From: Microbacteriaceae bacterium UBA4731
GTDB taxonomy: Bacteria > Actinomycetota > Actinomycetes > Actinomycetales > Microbacteriaceae
Direction: 5' to 3'
DNA length: 37,948 nucleotides
Assembly: GCA_002404115.1 (NCBI GenBank)
Contig: DHJB01000026.1
Span: 1,694 to 39,641 of the forward strand
Below are positions 1 through 6,940 of this stretch, piece after piece. Position numbers and translations under genes: made by a program. Position 1 is the stretch's first letter; each line of letters starts with the position of its first letter. A model generated the notes under the pieces. That model made no database searches. It was not told the origin of the DNA and was given only the letters and a program-made list of their open reading frames with translations.

Positions 1-1
1 C

Positions 2-499
2 AACAGCCACACAGGCAAGAGCTTCACGTTCGACAGCGACCAGCTGCCCGAGCTGCCCGACGCAGGTCCGCGCGACGGCAGGCACGGAGTGGACCGCGAC
101 GAGGAATTCGACCCCTACCCCGCGAGGAGAAAGGGAGCCGGAGCCGCGCAGGGCCCCCTGACCGTGAGCCTCGACGAAGCGAAGCGGCACCTCCCGGCGC
201 TGATCGCGCGCGTCCAGGCCGGCGAGGAGATCGTGCTGACCCGCCACGGGCGCCCGGCCGCGCGCATCGTGGCGGCGGACGCGACGATCCGGGTCACCGA
301 GACGGTGATCAAGGAAACCGTGGTCGACGCGGGCGGAACCGAGCCGCCGCGGGTAGCTCGCGCAAGCGTGCAGACCCGCACGAAGGTCTACGACCACGAC
401 GACCAGATGCCGGAGCTGCCGGACCCCGGCCCGCGCGACGGCCGGCACGGCGTCGACCGCGACCGGGGGTACAAGCCGTTCGGTCGGGACCGCGGTTAG
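2..499 (+). CDS. Phd/YefM antitoxin-like domain protein with duplicated flanking motif (5' partial)
   Basis: The reading frame is open from the first bases of the window, so the gene begins upstream; a GTG at 89 is an internal possibility only. Residues about 52-90 of the visible part have the Phd/YefM pattern: VSLDEAKRHLPALIARVQAG, then EEIVLTRHGRPAARIV. In toxin-antitoxin modules this fold binds operator DNA and the toxin. The domain is flanked on both sides by near-identical copies of DQxPELPDxGPRDGRHGVDRD, at about bases 38-100 and 402-466, each followed by a charged, Pro/Tyr-containing tail. No toxin gene follows: the next gene is on the other strand and encodes a copper protein. A toxin could lie upstream, outside the window. 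The Phd-fold call comes from the motif pattern; an antitoxin function is not shown. The repeated motif is not one I recognise. Confidence 0.7.
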   Translation, partial: NSHTGKSFTFDSDQLPELPDAGPRDGRHGVDRDEEFDPYPARRKGAGAAQGPLTVSLDEAKRHLPALIARVQAGEEIVLTRHGRPAARIVAADATIRVTETVIKETVVDAGGTEPPRVARASVQTRTKVYDHDDQMPELPDPGPRDGRHGVDRDRGYKPFGRDRG

Positions 500-546
500 A
501 AGCGCGCGGGCAGCGGCCGGGCGGCGCGATCCGCTGGAGTTACGCC

Positions 547-948
547 CTAGCCGATTTCGACGAGCAGGTCGCGGCAGGCCCGCTGGCAGCGCCGGCAGAT
601 CTCGCCGCAGATGCGGCAGTGCTCGTGCATATCGGCGTGGCTCTCGCATTCGTCGGCACAGGTCGAGCACGCGGTGACACAGGCAGCGAGGATCGCCGCC
701 GTGAGGTTGTCATCGGATGCCGTCGGCCGGGACAGCACGGCGCCGGTCGCCGCGCAGACGTCGGCGCAGTCCTGGTCGGTGCCGATGCACCGCACCAGGT
801 CGGCGACGCTGTCCTCCCCCAGGCAGGCGTCGGCGCAGACCGTACAGGCCTGGGCGCAGTCGTAACAGGCATCGATCGCGGCGGCCAGCAGGTCGGCGTT
901 CTCCGACCCCTGCGGGTGGCTGCGGAGCATCCGTTCGGCGACATTCAT
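547..948 (-). CDS. Four-helix-bundle copper-storage protein (Csp3-like, DUF326)
   Basis: This 133-residue protein has 17 cysteines spaced along predicted helices as CxxxC, CxxC and CxxxCxxC patterns (Cys 28, 31, 35, 38, 42, 54, 61, 65, 90, 94, 97, 101, 111, 114, 118, 121, 125), plus a His cluster near 104-110. That is the signature of the DUF326/Csp family, whose four-helix bundle holds many Cu(I) ions in its core. There is no signal peptide, so it should be a cytosolic Csp3-type store rather than an exported Csp1. The ATG start has an AAGGAG ribosome site eight bases upstream (957-962 on the minus strand), and a possible -10 box TAGCGT lies at 984-989. No copper exporter or CsoR-type regulator is adjacent, so it appears to be a stand-alone gene. 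The family call is strong; metal content is inferred from the family. Confidence 0.9.
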   Translation of the reverse strand: MNVAERMLRSHPQGSENADLLAAAIDACYDCAQACTVCADACLGEDSVADLVRCIGTDQDCADVCAATGAVLSRPTASDDNLTAAILAACVTACSTCADECESHADMHEHCRICGEICRRCQRACRDLLVEIG

Positions 949-1381
949 GGTCTGCTCTCCTTCGTCTCTGGCGGTCGCTTTTCACGCTACGCCCGCACCC
1001 CCGAACCGGCCACCCCCGGCCCGGCCCGCGGTCGGCGGTGCGCTCTCACAGCGACGTAGCGTTAGGGTGGAGGTCGTGGCTCTCCACGCGGGATGATCCC
1101 TCGCGGTCGATCCTCGCCCGCCGCATGAAGCCCCTCTGGATTTCCCGAGGAGCAACCTCAGCCGGCCGACGAGTGCCCGACCTGCTCCGCCGCCACGTGC
1201 CACAGCCTGCCGCTCGCGCCCGGTGACGAGCACGAGCAGGGCCCTCGACATTCGAAAAACACGATTTCACACACACAATCTCGCACCACCAGCACACACG
1301 GTTCGGCCGCTCCGGCCCCTCACCGGTTATCACGACCAGCCCGCGGTCACGCGCGCGGTCACACCCATGAAATGAGCACCA
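949..1381. other. Intergenic region between copper protein and RNase J, with overlapping tiny ORFs
   Basis: No recognisable gene is present. The left end holds the ribosome site and a possible -10 box of the leftward copper gene. A rightward TAGGGT at 1063-1068 is followed seven bases later by a GTG, which could be a leaderless start. From there four small frames overlap by 4 bases each: 1076-1096, 1093-1128, 1125-1226 and 1223-1375. The last stops seven bases before the TTG start of RNase J. Third codon positions in these frames are mixed, unlike the very GC-rich third positions of real genes here, so conserved proteins are unlikely. They may be chance or a translated leader. Confidence 0.4.
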
Positions 1382-3070
1382 TTGACTAAGCACGACCTCG
1401 ACCTGTCCACGCCGCCGCCCCTGGCCAAACGCGGCCTGCGCGTCATCGCCCTGGGCGGGCTCGGCGAGATCGGCCGCAACATGACCGTCTTCGAGCACAA
1501 GGGCAAGCTCCTCATCGTGGACTGCGGCGTGCTCTTCCCCGAAGAGAACCAGCCGGGCATCAACGTGATCCTGCCCGACTTCTCCGCCATCCGCGGACGG
1601 CTCAAGGACATCGAAGCGATCGTACTCACCCACGGTCACGAAGACCACATCGGCGGCGTTCCCTACCTCCTGCGCGAGCGCGCCGACATCCCCATCATCG
1701 GATCGGAGCTGACCCTCGCCTTCCTCAGCGCCAAGCTCGAGGAACACCGCATCAAGCCCGTCCTCGTTCAGGTCGAGGAAGGGCAACGCCGCAACGCCGG
1801 CCCGTTCGACCTCGAATTCCTGGCCGTGAACCACTCGATCCCCGACGGACTCGCCATCGCCATCCGCACCGAGGCCGGCCTCGTGCTGCACACCGGTGAC
1901 TTCAAGATGGACCAGTTCCCCCTGGATAACCGACTGACCGACCTTCCCGGGTTCGCCCGGCTCGGCGTCGAGGGTGTCGACCTCTTCCTCACCGACTCGA
2001 CCAACGCCGAGGTCCCCGGGTTCACGATCACGGAGGAAGACATCCGCCCGGCCATCGACGCCGTCTTCCGCACCGCGCAGCGCCGCATCATCGTTTCCAG
2101 CTTCGCCAGCCACGTGCACCGCATCCAGCAGGTTCTCGACGCCGCCGTGCGCCACAACCGCAAGGTCGCATTCGTCGGCCGTTCGATGGTGCGCAACATG
2201 GGCATCGCTGGCGACCTGGGCTTCCTGAACATCCCCAAGGGCCTCGTCGTTGATATGCGGGCGCTCGAACGGATGAAGGACGACAAGGTCGTGCTCATCT
2301 GCACCGGTTCGCAGGGCGAGCCGATGGCCGCCCTGTCCCGGATGGCGAACCGCGAACACGTGATCAAGATCGGCGAGGGCGACACCGTCCTGCTGGCCAG
2401 CTCCCTGATCCCGGGCAACGAGAACGCCATCTACCGGGTCATCAACGGCCTCACCCGCTGGGGCGCCAACGTCGTGCACAAGGGCAACGCCCGGGTGCAC
2501 GTCTCCGGCCACGCCAGCGCCGGCGAACTCGTCTACTGCTACAACATCGTGAAGCCGACGAACGTCATGCCGGTGCACGGCGAATGGCGCCACCTCAAGG
2601 CCAACGCCGAACTCGCCGTGCGCACCGGCGTCGCCGAGGACCGCGTGCTGATCGTGGAGGACGGCGTTGTCGTCGACCTCATCGACGGTCGGGCCAGGGT
2701 CACCGGCCGCGTCGCCGTCGACCTCGTGTTCGTCGACGCCATGACGGTCGATGCCACCCACTCGAAGACGGCGATGGCCGAACGCCTCCAGCTCTCCGAA
2801 GACGGCGCGATCACGATCCTCGGCATCCTCGACACGAGCACCGGCAAGCTCACCGAGCCGGTCGAATTCATCTCCCGCGGATTCGTGCACGACAACGACT
2901 GGATCCACGGCGCGACCAGGTCGATCGACGACGCGATGCGCACCGCCAACAAGGTCAAGACCATCGAGGGCCCGGAGCTCGAAGAGCTCTTCACCCAGAG
3001 CGTCACCCGGTGGATGCAGCGCAAGTACCGTCGCAGCCCCGTGATCACCTCGGTCGTCGTCGACGCGTAG
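1382..3070 (+). CDS. rnj: Ribonuclease J (metallo-beta-lactamase/beta-CASP RNase)
   Basis: RNase J is a zinc-dependent endo- and 5'-3' exoribonuclease for mRNA turnover and rRNA maturation. The 562-residue length matches the family. The N-terminal metallo-beta-lactamase part shows LGGLGEIGRNMTVFE and the zinc motif HGHEDH at residues 84-89; further metal ligands are expected at LHTGDFK. The beta-CASP part is recognised by FVGRSMVRNMG and CTGSQGEPMAAL, and the conserved HVSGHAS loop is present. The start is taken as TTG because an in-frame TGA lies three codons upstream and the next inner start would cut into the conserved core; no good ribosome site precedes it. The tiny overlapping ORFs upstream may couple to it. 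A strong terminator follows 20 bases after the stop. In many actinobacteria dapA lies just upstream; it does not here. Confidence 0.96.
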   Translation: MTKHDLDLSTPPPLAKRGLRVIALGGLGEIGRNMTVFEHKGKLLIVDCGVLFPEENQPGINVILPDFSAIRGRLKDIEAIVLTHGHEDHIGGVPYLLRERADIPIIGSELTLAFLSAKLEEHRIKPVLVQVEEGQRRNAGPFDLEFLAVNHSIPDGLAIAIRTEAGLVLHTGDFKMDQFPLDNRLTDLPGFARLGVEGVDLFLTDSTNAEVPGFTITEEDIRPAIDAVFRTAQRRIIVSSFASHVHRIQQVLDAAVRHNRKVAFVGRSMVRNMGIAGDLGFLNIPKGLVVDMRALERMKDDKVVLICTGSQGEPMAALSRMANREHVIKIGEGDTVLLASSLIPGNENAIYRVINGLTRWGANVVHKGNARVHVSGHASAGELVYCYNIVKPTNVMPVHGEWRHLKANAELAVRTGVAEDRVLIVEDGVVVDLIDGRARVTGRVAVDLVFVDAMTVDATHSKTAMAERLQLSEDGAITILGILDTSTGKLTEPVEFISRGFVHDNDWIHGATRSIDDAMRTANKVKTIEGPELEELFTQSVTRWMQRKYRRSPVITSVVVDA

Positions 3071-3090
3071 TCCGCAAGCCCAATACACAG

Positions 3091-3125
3091 AAACCGGCCG
3101 GCCCATCACGGGCCGGCCGGTTTTT
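3091..3125 (+). terminator. Strong rho-independent terminator of RNase J, probably two-way
   Basis: A perfect 14-bp stem (3091-3104 with 3110-3123) encloses the 5-base loop ATCAC. It is followed on the plus strand by a T-rich stretch (TTTTTCTTTCTG). Because the left arm starts with AAA, the minus-strand transcript also ends its stem with TTT, so the same hairpin can stop prfC transcription coming from the right (prfC ends at 3138). Confidence 0.93.
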
Positions 3126-3137
3126 CTTTCTGTTCGC

Positions 3138-4739
3138 CTACGCCTGGGCGGCCGCCAGGTCTTCCAGCAGGAGTTCCGGGTTGTCCCTGACCGTGTTGCG
3201 CAGCCGCCACGGCGTGCTGAACAGGGCGAGCAGGGTTCCGTCGGAGCGCATGAGCACCTCCACCTGCCGGTCGTGGCCGAGGATCTCGGCGCTCTCCCGG
3301 TCGGTGCGCCTGGCAATCTGGTACGGCAGGGTCTCCGAGCGGATGGCCGCGCCGAAGTCGTGCGTCATCCGTTCCTCGACGACCTCGAACTGCATCGGCC
3401 CGACGGCACCGAGCACGGGGGCCTGGTCGCCGCGCAGCTCGGAGCGCATGACCTGGATGACGCCCTCGTGGTCGAGCTGGTCGATCCCACGCCGGAACTG
3501 CTTGTGTTTGCTCGTGTCCGCCGAACGCACCACCCGGAAGTGCTCTGGCGCGAACATCGGCAACGCCGGGAACTCGACCGGGTCGCCTTCGAAGATCGAG
3601 TCGCCGACCCGCAGCGCCGAAGCGTTGACGAGGCCGACGACGTCGCCGGGCCACGCCTCATCCGCGACCTCGCGCTCCCGGCCGAACAGGTGCTGGGCGT
3701 ACTTGGTGGCGAACGGCCGCCCGCTCGCCGCGTGGGTGACGATCATCCCGCGGCGGAACTGGCCCGAGCACACCCGCACGAAGGCGACGTGGTCGCGGTG
3801 GGACGCGTTCATGCCCGACTGCACCTTGAACACGAAGCCGGAGAACGCCGCGCTCACGGCGCGGTGGCCACCGGATGCGTCCTCGCGGGCCTCGGCGGCC
3901 GGCGCGAAGTCGACGAGGGTGTCCAGGATGTGCTGCACCCCGAAGTTGAGCACGGCAGCGGCGAAGAGCACCGGCGTGGTCTCGTTCGCCAGGAACCGGG
4001 ACTGATCGTGGTCCTGGTCTTCCTCGGCCAGCAGTTCAGATTCCTCGGTGGCCGCGACCCAGGCGTCGCCTTCTTCGGCGGCAGCGGCGGCGGCGCTCAG
4101 GCGTTCGAGGGCGGCGGCCGTTGCGCCTCCGGCCGTGCGGGTGAACCGGATGAATTCGTCGGTGCCGCGTTCGATCACTCCGCGGAAATCCCCGGCGATG
4201 CCGACCGGCCAGGTCAGCGGGGTGGGTACGAGTCCGGTGCGGGTGCGGATTTCGTCCATCAGGTCGAGGGCCTCTGCGCCCGGTCGGTCCCACTTGTTGA
4301 TGACGGTGATCACCGGCAGCTTGCGCTGCTTGCAGACCTCGAAGAGCTTCATGGTCTGCACCTCGAGGCCCTTGCTCGCGTCGACGAGCATGACGGCGGC
4401 GTCGACCGCTGAGAGCACGCGGAAGGTGTCCTCGGAGAAGTCGGCGTGGCCGGGGGTGTCGACGAGGTTGATCACGCTGTCGCGGTACTCGAACTGGATC
4501 GCGGCGCTCGTGACAGAGATGCCTCGGGCCTGTTCCATCGCCATCCAGTCGGACACGGTTCCGCGCCGGCCGGCCTTGCCGTGCGTCGCACCGGCGCTGG
4601 TGATGGCGCGCGCGTGCAGCAGCAGGGCTTCGGTGAGGGTGGACTTGCCGGCATCCGGGTGGGAGATCACCGCGAAGGTGCGCCGGCGGCGCGCCTCGGC
4701 CTGGACCTCGGGTGTGGACGCTTCGTGAAGCTGCGTCAT
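3138..4739 (-). CDS. prfC: Peptide chain release factor 3 (RF3)
   Basis: RF3 is a translational GTPase that removes RF1/RF2 from the ribosome after peptide release. The 533-residue product has the G1 loop SHPDAGKST (about residues 26-34), G3 DTPGH (94-98) and G4 NKWD (148-151, where NKxD is the rule), followed by the EF-Tu-like domain 2 and the RF3 C-terminal domain (GPMQFEVVEERM). The frame stays open upstream through the aminopeptidase gene as far as 5993, but that part is an out-of-frame shadow. The start is the ATG at 4739 because it precedes the family's usual N-terminus and has an AAAGG ribosome site about ten bases upstream. It lies 113 bases after the aminopeptidase on the same strand. 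The gap contains a 14-base direct repeat (GTGAATCGAAGA units at 4769 and 4783). Transcription ends in the shared terminator at 3091-3125. Confidence 0.96.
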   Translation of the reverse strand: MTQLHEASTPEVQAEARRRRTFAVISHPDAGKSTLTEALLLHARAITSAGATHGKAGRRGTVSDWMAMEQARGISVTSAAIQFEYRDSVINLVDTPGHADFSEDTFRVLSAVDAAVMLVDASKGLEVQTMKLFEVCKQRKLPVITVINKWDRPGAEALDLMDEIRTRTGLVPTPLTWPVGIAGDFRGVIERGTDEFIRFTRTAGGATAAALERLSAAAAAAEEGDAWVAATEESELLAEEDQDHDQSRFLANETTPVLFAAAVLNFGVQHILDTLVDFAPAAEAREDASGGHRAVSAAFSGFVFKVQSGMNASHRDHVAFVRVCSGQFRRGMIVTHAASGRPFATKYAQHLFGREREVADEAWPGDVVGLVNASALRVGDSIFEGDPVEFPALPMFAPEHFRVVRSADTSKHKQFRRGIDQLDHEGVIQVMRSELRGDQAPVLGAVGPMQFEVVEERMTHDFGAAIRSETLPYQIARRTDRESAEILGHDRQVEVLMRSDGTLLALFSTPWRLRNTVRDNPELLLEDLAAAQA

Positions 4740-4852
4740 GGGGGGAATGCCTTTCTGCGGAGATTTCAGTGAATCGAAGAGAGTGAATCGAAGAGCCGGC
4801 GCCGGGCGAATGCCGGGGCGGCGGGGTGGGTCGGGGTGGGGTAGCGGGGGCG

Positions 4853-6124
4853 CTAACGAGCGGGCGCGAAGAACGCGGCGACCGCGGCCGACAGGGCGAC
4901 CGGGTCGTTCACGTGGCACAGCTCGCGCGCCGAATGCATCGACAGGAGCGGCACGCCCACGTCGACGGTGCGGATGCCCATCCGGGTCGCGGTGAGCGGC
5001 CCGATCGTCGACCCGCAGGGCACAACGTTGTTCGACACGAACTCCTGGTACGCCACGCCCGCCTGCTCGCAGCTGCGCGCCCAGAGGGCGGCGCCCACGG
5101 CATCCGTCGCGTAGCGCTGGTTCGCGTTGATCTTGAGCAGCGGCCCTCCCCCGGCGACGGGAGTGTTGGCGGGGTCGTGGCTGCCCGGATAGTTCGGGTG
5201 CACGGCGTGGCCGGCGTCGGCCGAGAGGCACCAGGAGGCGGCGTAGGCCTGGAGCCGCTGCGCCGTCGTGGCGCCGAGGCCGGCGCCGATGCGGGTGAGG
5301 ATGTCGTCGAGCAGCGGCCCGCTCGCGCCGGAGCGGGATTCGGAGCCGACCTCCTCGTGGTCGAAGGCGGCGAGCACGCTGATGCCGGCGGTCTGGTCCC
5401 CGACCGCGATCAGGGCCTGCAGGCCGGCGTGCACCGAGGTGAGGTTGTCCATCCGCCCGGCCGCGAACAGCGTCCCGTCGAGACCGAACCGGGCCGGCGG
5501 GTTGGTGTCGGCGGTGAGGATGTCGTAGCCGGCGACATCCGCCCCCTCGAGCCCGGCGAGGCCGGCGAGGTGCGCGACGAGGTCGGCGGAGGAGCTGTCG
5601 CCGACGCCGAAGACGGGGGCGAGATGGCGTTGCCTGTCGAGGGTGAGGGCGTTGTTCGCCTCCCGGTCGAGGTGCACGGCCAGCTGCGGGATCCGCAGGA
5701 ACGGCCCGGTGCGCACGAGGTGCTCTGTACCGTCGCGGGTGACCAGTCGGCCGGCGAGCTCGAGTTCGCGGTCGAGCCACGAGTTGAGCAGCGGGCCGCC
5801 GTAGACCTCGACGCCGGCCTGCAGCCAGCCGTGGGAGCCGGTGGTCGGCTTCGGCTTGAGCTTGAAACCGGGTGAGTCGGTGTGGGCGCCGAGGATGCGG
5901 AACGGCGTGGTCGGGCCGGCCCCGGCCGGCTGCACCCACGCCACCACGGCGCCGTCGCGCACGACGTAGTGCCGTCCGGCACCGTCGGCCCACTCCGAGG
6001 CCTCGCTGCGACGGGTGAATCCGTGCTCCTCGAGGCGGCGGGCGACTTCGGCGGCCGCGTGGTACGACGACGGCGAGGCGGTGATGAACCGGGCGAAGTC
6101 ATCGATGTAGGGTGCGGCATCCAT
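4853..6124 (-). CDS. apeB: M18 family aspartyl-type aminopeptidase
   Basis: M18 enzymes are cytosolic di-zinc aminopeptidases with a preference for acidic or bulky N-terminal residues. The 423-residue protein shows the ordered metal-ligand motifs: AHTDSPGFKLKP (His81, Asp83), AGRMDNLTS (Asp226), FDHEEVGSES (Glu257/258) and the C-terminal LSMHSARE (His397). The insertion domain between the first and second motifs has the usual size. The ATG at 6124 is preferred because the next codons match the family's N-terminus; no strong ribosome site is seen, only GGTGG further away. The stop of the upstream gene is 18 bases away, so the two are probably cotranscribed, with prfC next downstream. Confidence 0.94.
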   Translation of the reverse strand: MDAAPYIDDFARFITASPSSYHAAAEVARRLEEHGFTRRSEASEWADGAGRHYVVRDGAVVAWVQPAGAGPTTPFRILGAHTDSPGFKLKPKPTTGSHGWLQAGVEVYGGPLLNSWLDRELELAGRLVTRDGTEHLVRTGPFLRIPQLAVHLDREANNALTLDRQRHLAPVFGVGDSSSADLVAHLAGLAGLEGADVAGYDILTADTNPPARFGLDGTLFAAGRMDNLTSVHAGLQALIAVGDQTAGISVLAAFDHEEVGSESRSGASGPLLDDILTRIGAGLGATTAQRLQAYAASWCLSADAGHAVHPNYPGSHDPANTPVAGGGPLLKINANQRYATDAVGAALWARSCEQAGVAYQEFVSNNVVPCGSTIGPLTATRMGIRTVDVGVPLLSMHSARELCHVNDPVALSAAVAAFFAPAR

Positions 6125-6142
6125 TCATCAATCAAACCACCG

Positions 6143-6880
6143 TTAGCTGGCCGTTCCCGTCGCCGCGCTCTGCAGGGCCGCCCGGGCGAACGCGGCGCCC
6201 GCGGCCGTCGAGGTCCAGCCGGAGTCGCCGTGGCGATCCCGCGCGAAGACGTCGAGCCGCACCAGCAGTCGCCACTTCTCCAGGACCAGCGCGTGCGCGT
6301 CTCCGGGGCTCACCTCGTTCTCGCTGCGGTGAAGCCAGCCGAGGGTACTCAGGCCGTACGCGATTGCCGCGTAGTAGTCCTCCTCTTTGGTCAGCGTCCG
6401 CACCGCGATAAAGAGGAGCAGCAGCTTCGTCGCGTCGACGACCGCGGGCTTCCGGCTGTGGTGAATCGTGCGCGCGAGTTGCCACCACAGCTCGCGCGGC
6501 GCCTCGGTGAGCGCGCGGCCCTGTGCGGTCCGGTGGAGCACGCCCTTGCTGACCCGCAGCAGCCCGACATCACGCAGATGCGACCGGAGCTCGAGCAGCG
6601 GACGCAGGTGGCTCTCCCGGTTGATCGACATGGGCCAGCCCCAGTCCAGCTCGGCCGTCGCCGCCACAACGACCGCCGGCGGCAGGTAACCGCTCGAGGT
6701 GAGACGGATGCCGTCCTCGCCAACGCGCCGCAGGATCCACTGGACCATGCCCACCATGCGACCCATCGCCCGCTCGTTCAGCAGGATCTGGTCGCTCACC
6801 CGCGCTTCGGCGATCACCCGGCGGAAATCGGCCACGTCATCCGGACGCATGCGCGTCGCGAGCTCTTCAATCATGTTCAC
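6143..6880 (-). CDS. Uncharacterised protein, leaderless start
   Basis: I do not recognise the function of this 245-residue soluble protein. Visible features are a conserved-looking block LTSSGYLPPAVV near residue 62, a helical Leu/Arg-rich middle (LRPLLELRSHLRDVGLL), paired Trp in RELWWQLARTIHH, and a C-terminal segment that reads like a small winged-helix end (GLSTLGWL, TAAGAAFARAAL). The LPPAVV pattern reminds me of the tail of some actinobacterial pRiA4b-ORF3-like proteins, but this is only an impression. The GTG at 6880 is chosen over the ATG two codons later because a TAGGCT -10 box (6887-6892) ends exactly six bases before it, the geometry of a leaderless transcript. It heads a leftward unit with the aminopeptidase 18 bases downstream. 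Confidence 0.8.
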   Translation of the reverse strand: MNMIEELATRMRPDDVADFRRVIAEARVSDQILLNERAMGRMVGMVQWILRRVGEDGIRLTSSGYLPPAVVVAATAELDWGWPMSINRESHLRPLLELRSHLRDVGLLRVSKGVLHRTAQGRALTEAPRELWWQLARTIHHSRKPAVVDATKLLLLFIAVRTLTKEEDYYAAIAYGLSTLGWLHRSENEVSPGDAHALVLEKWRLLVRLDVFARDRHGDSGWTSTAAGAAFARAALQSAATGTAS

Positions 6881-6940
6881 GCAGCGAGCCTAGCGACGAT
6901 GCCGCGGGTCAGTAGTATGACGTGCAACGAAGGGGTGCCC
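6881..6940. promoter_or_regulatory. Compact divergent promoter region
   Basis: Sixty bases separate two divergent genes. On the minus strand TAGGCT (6887-6892) lies six bases from the GTG at 6880, predicting a leaderless mRNA. On the plus strand TAGTAT (6913-6918) predicts a start near 6925, followed by the ribosome site GAAGGGG (6929-6935) and the GTG at 6941. No clear -35 boxes are visible. Confidence 0.55.

Noticed and set aside
1046..3316. Minus-strand frame of about 756 codons opposite RNase J
   Set aside because: It runs through the strong terminator and the opposite RNase J gene, and has no motif; it is an antisense shadow.
4740..5993. N-terminal extension of the RF3 frame through the aminopeptidase gene
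   Set aside because: The extension is Arg-rich shadow translation of apeB; RF3 homology and a ribosome site begin at ATG 4739.
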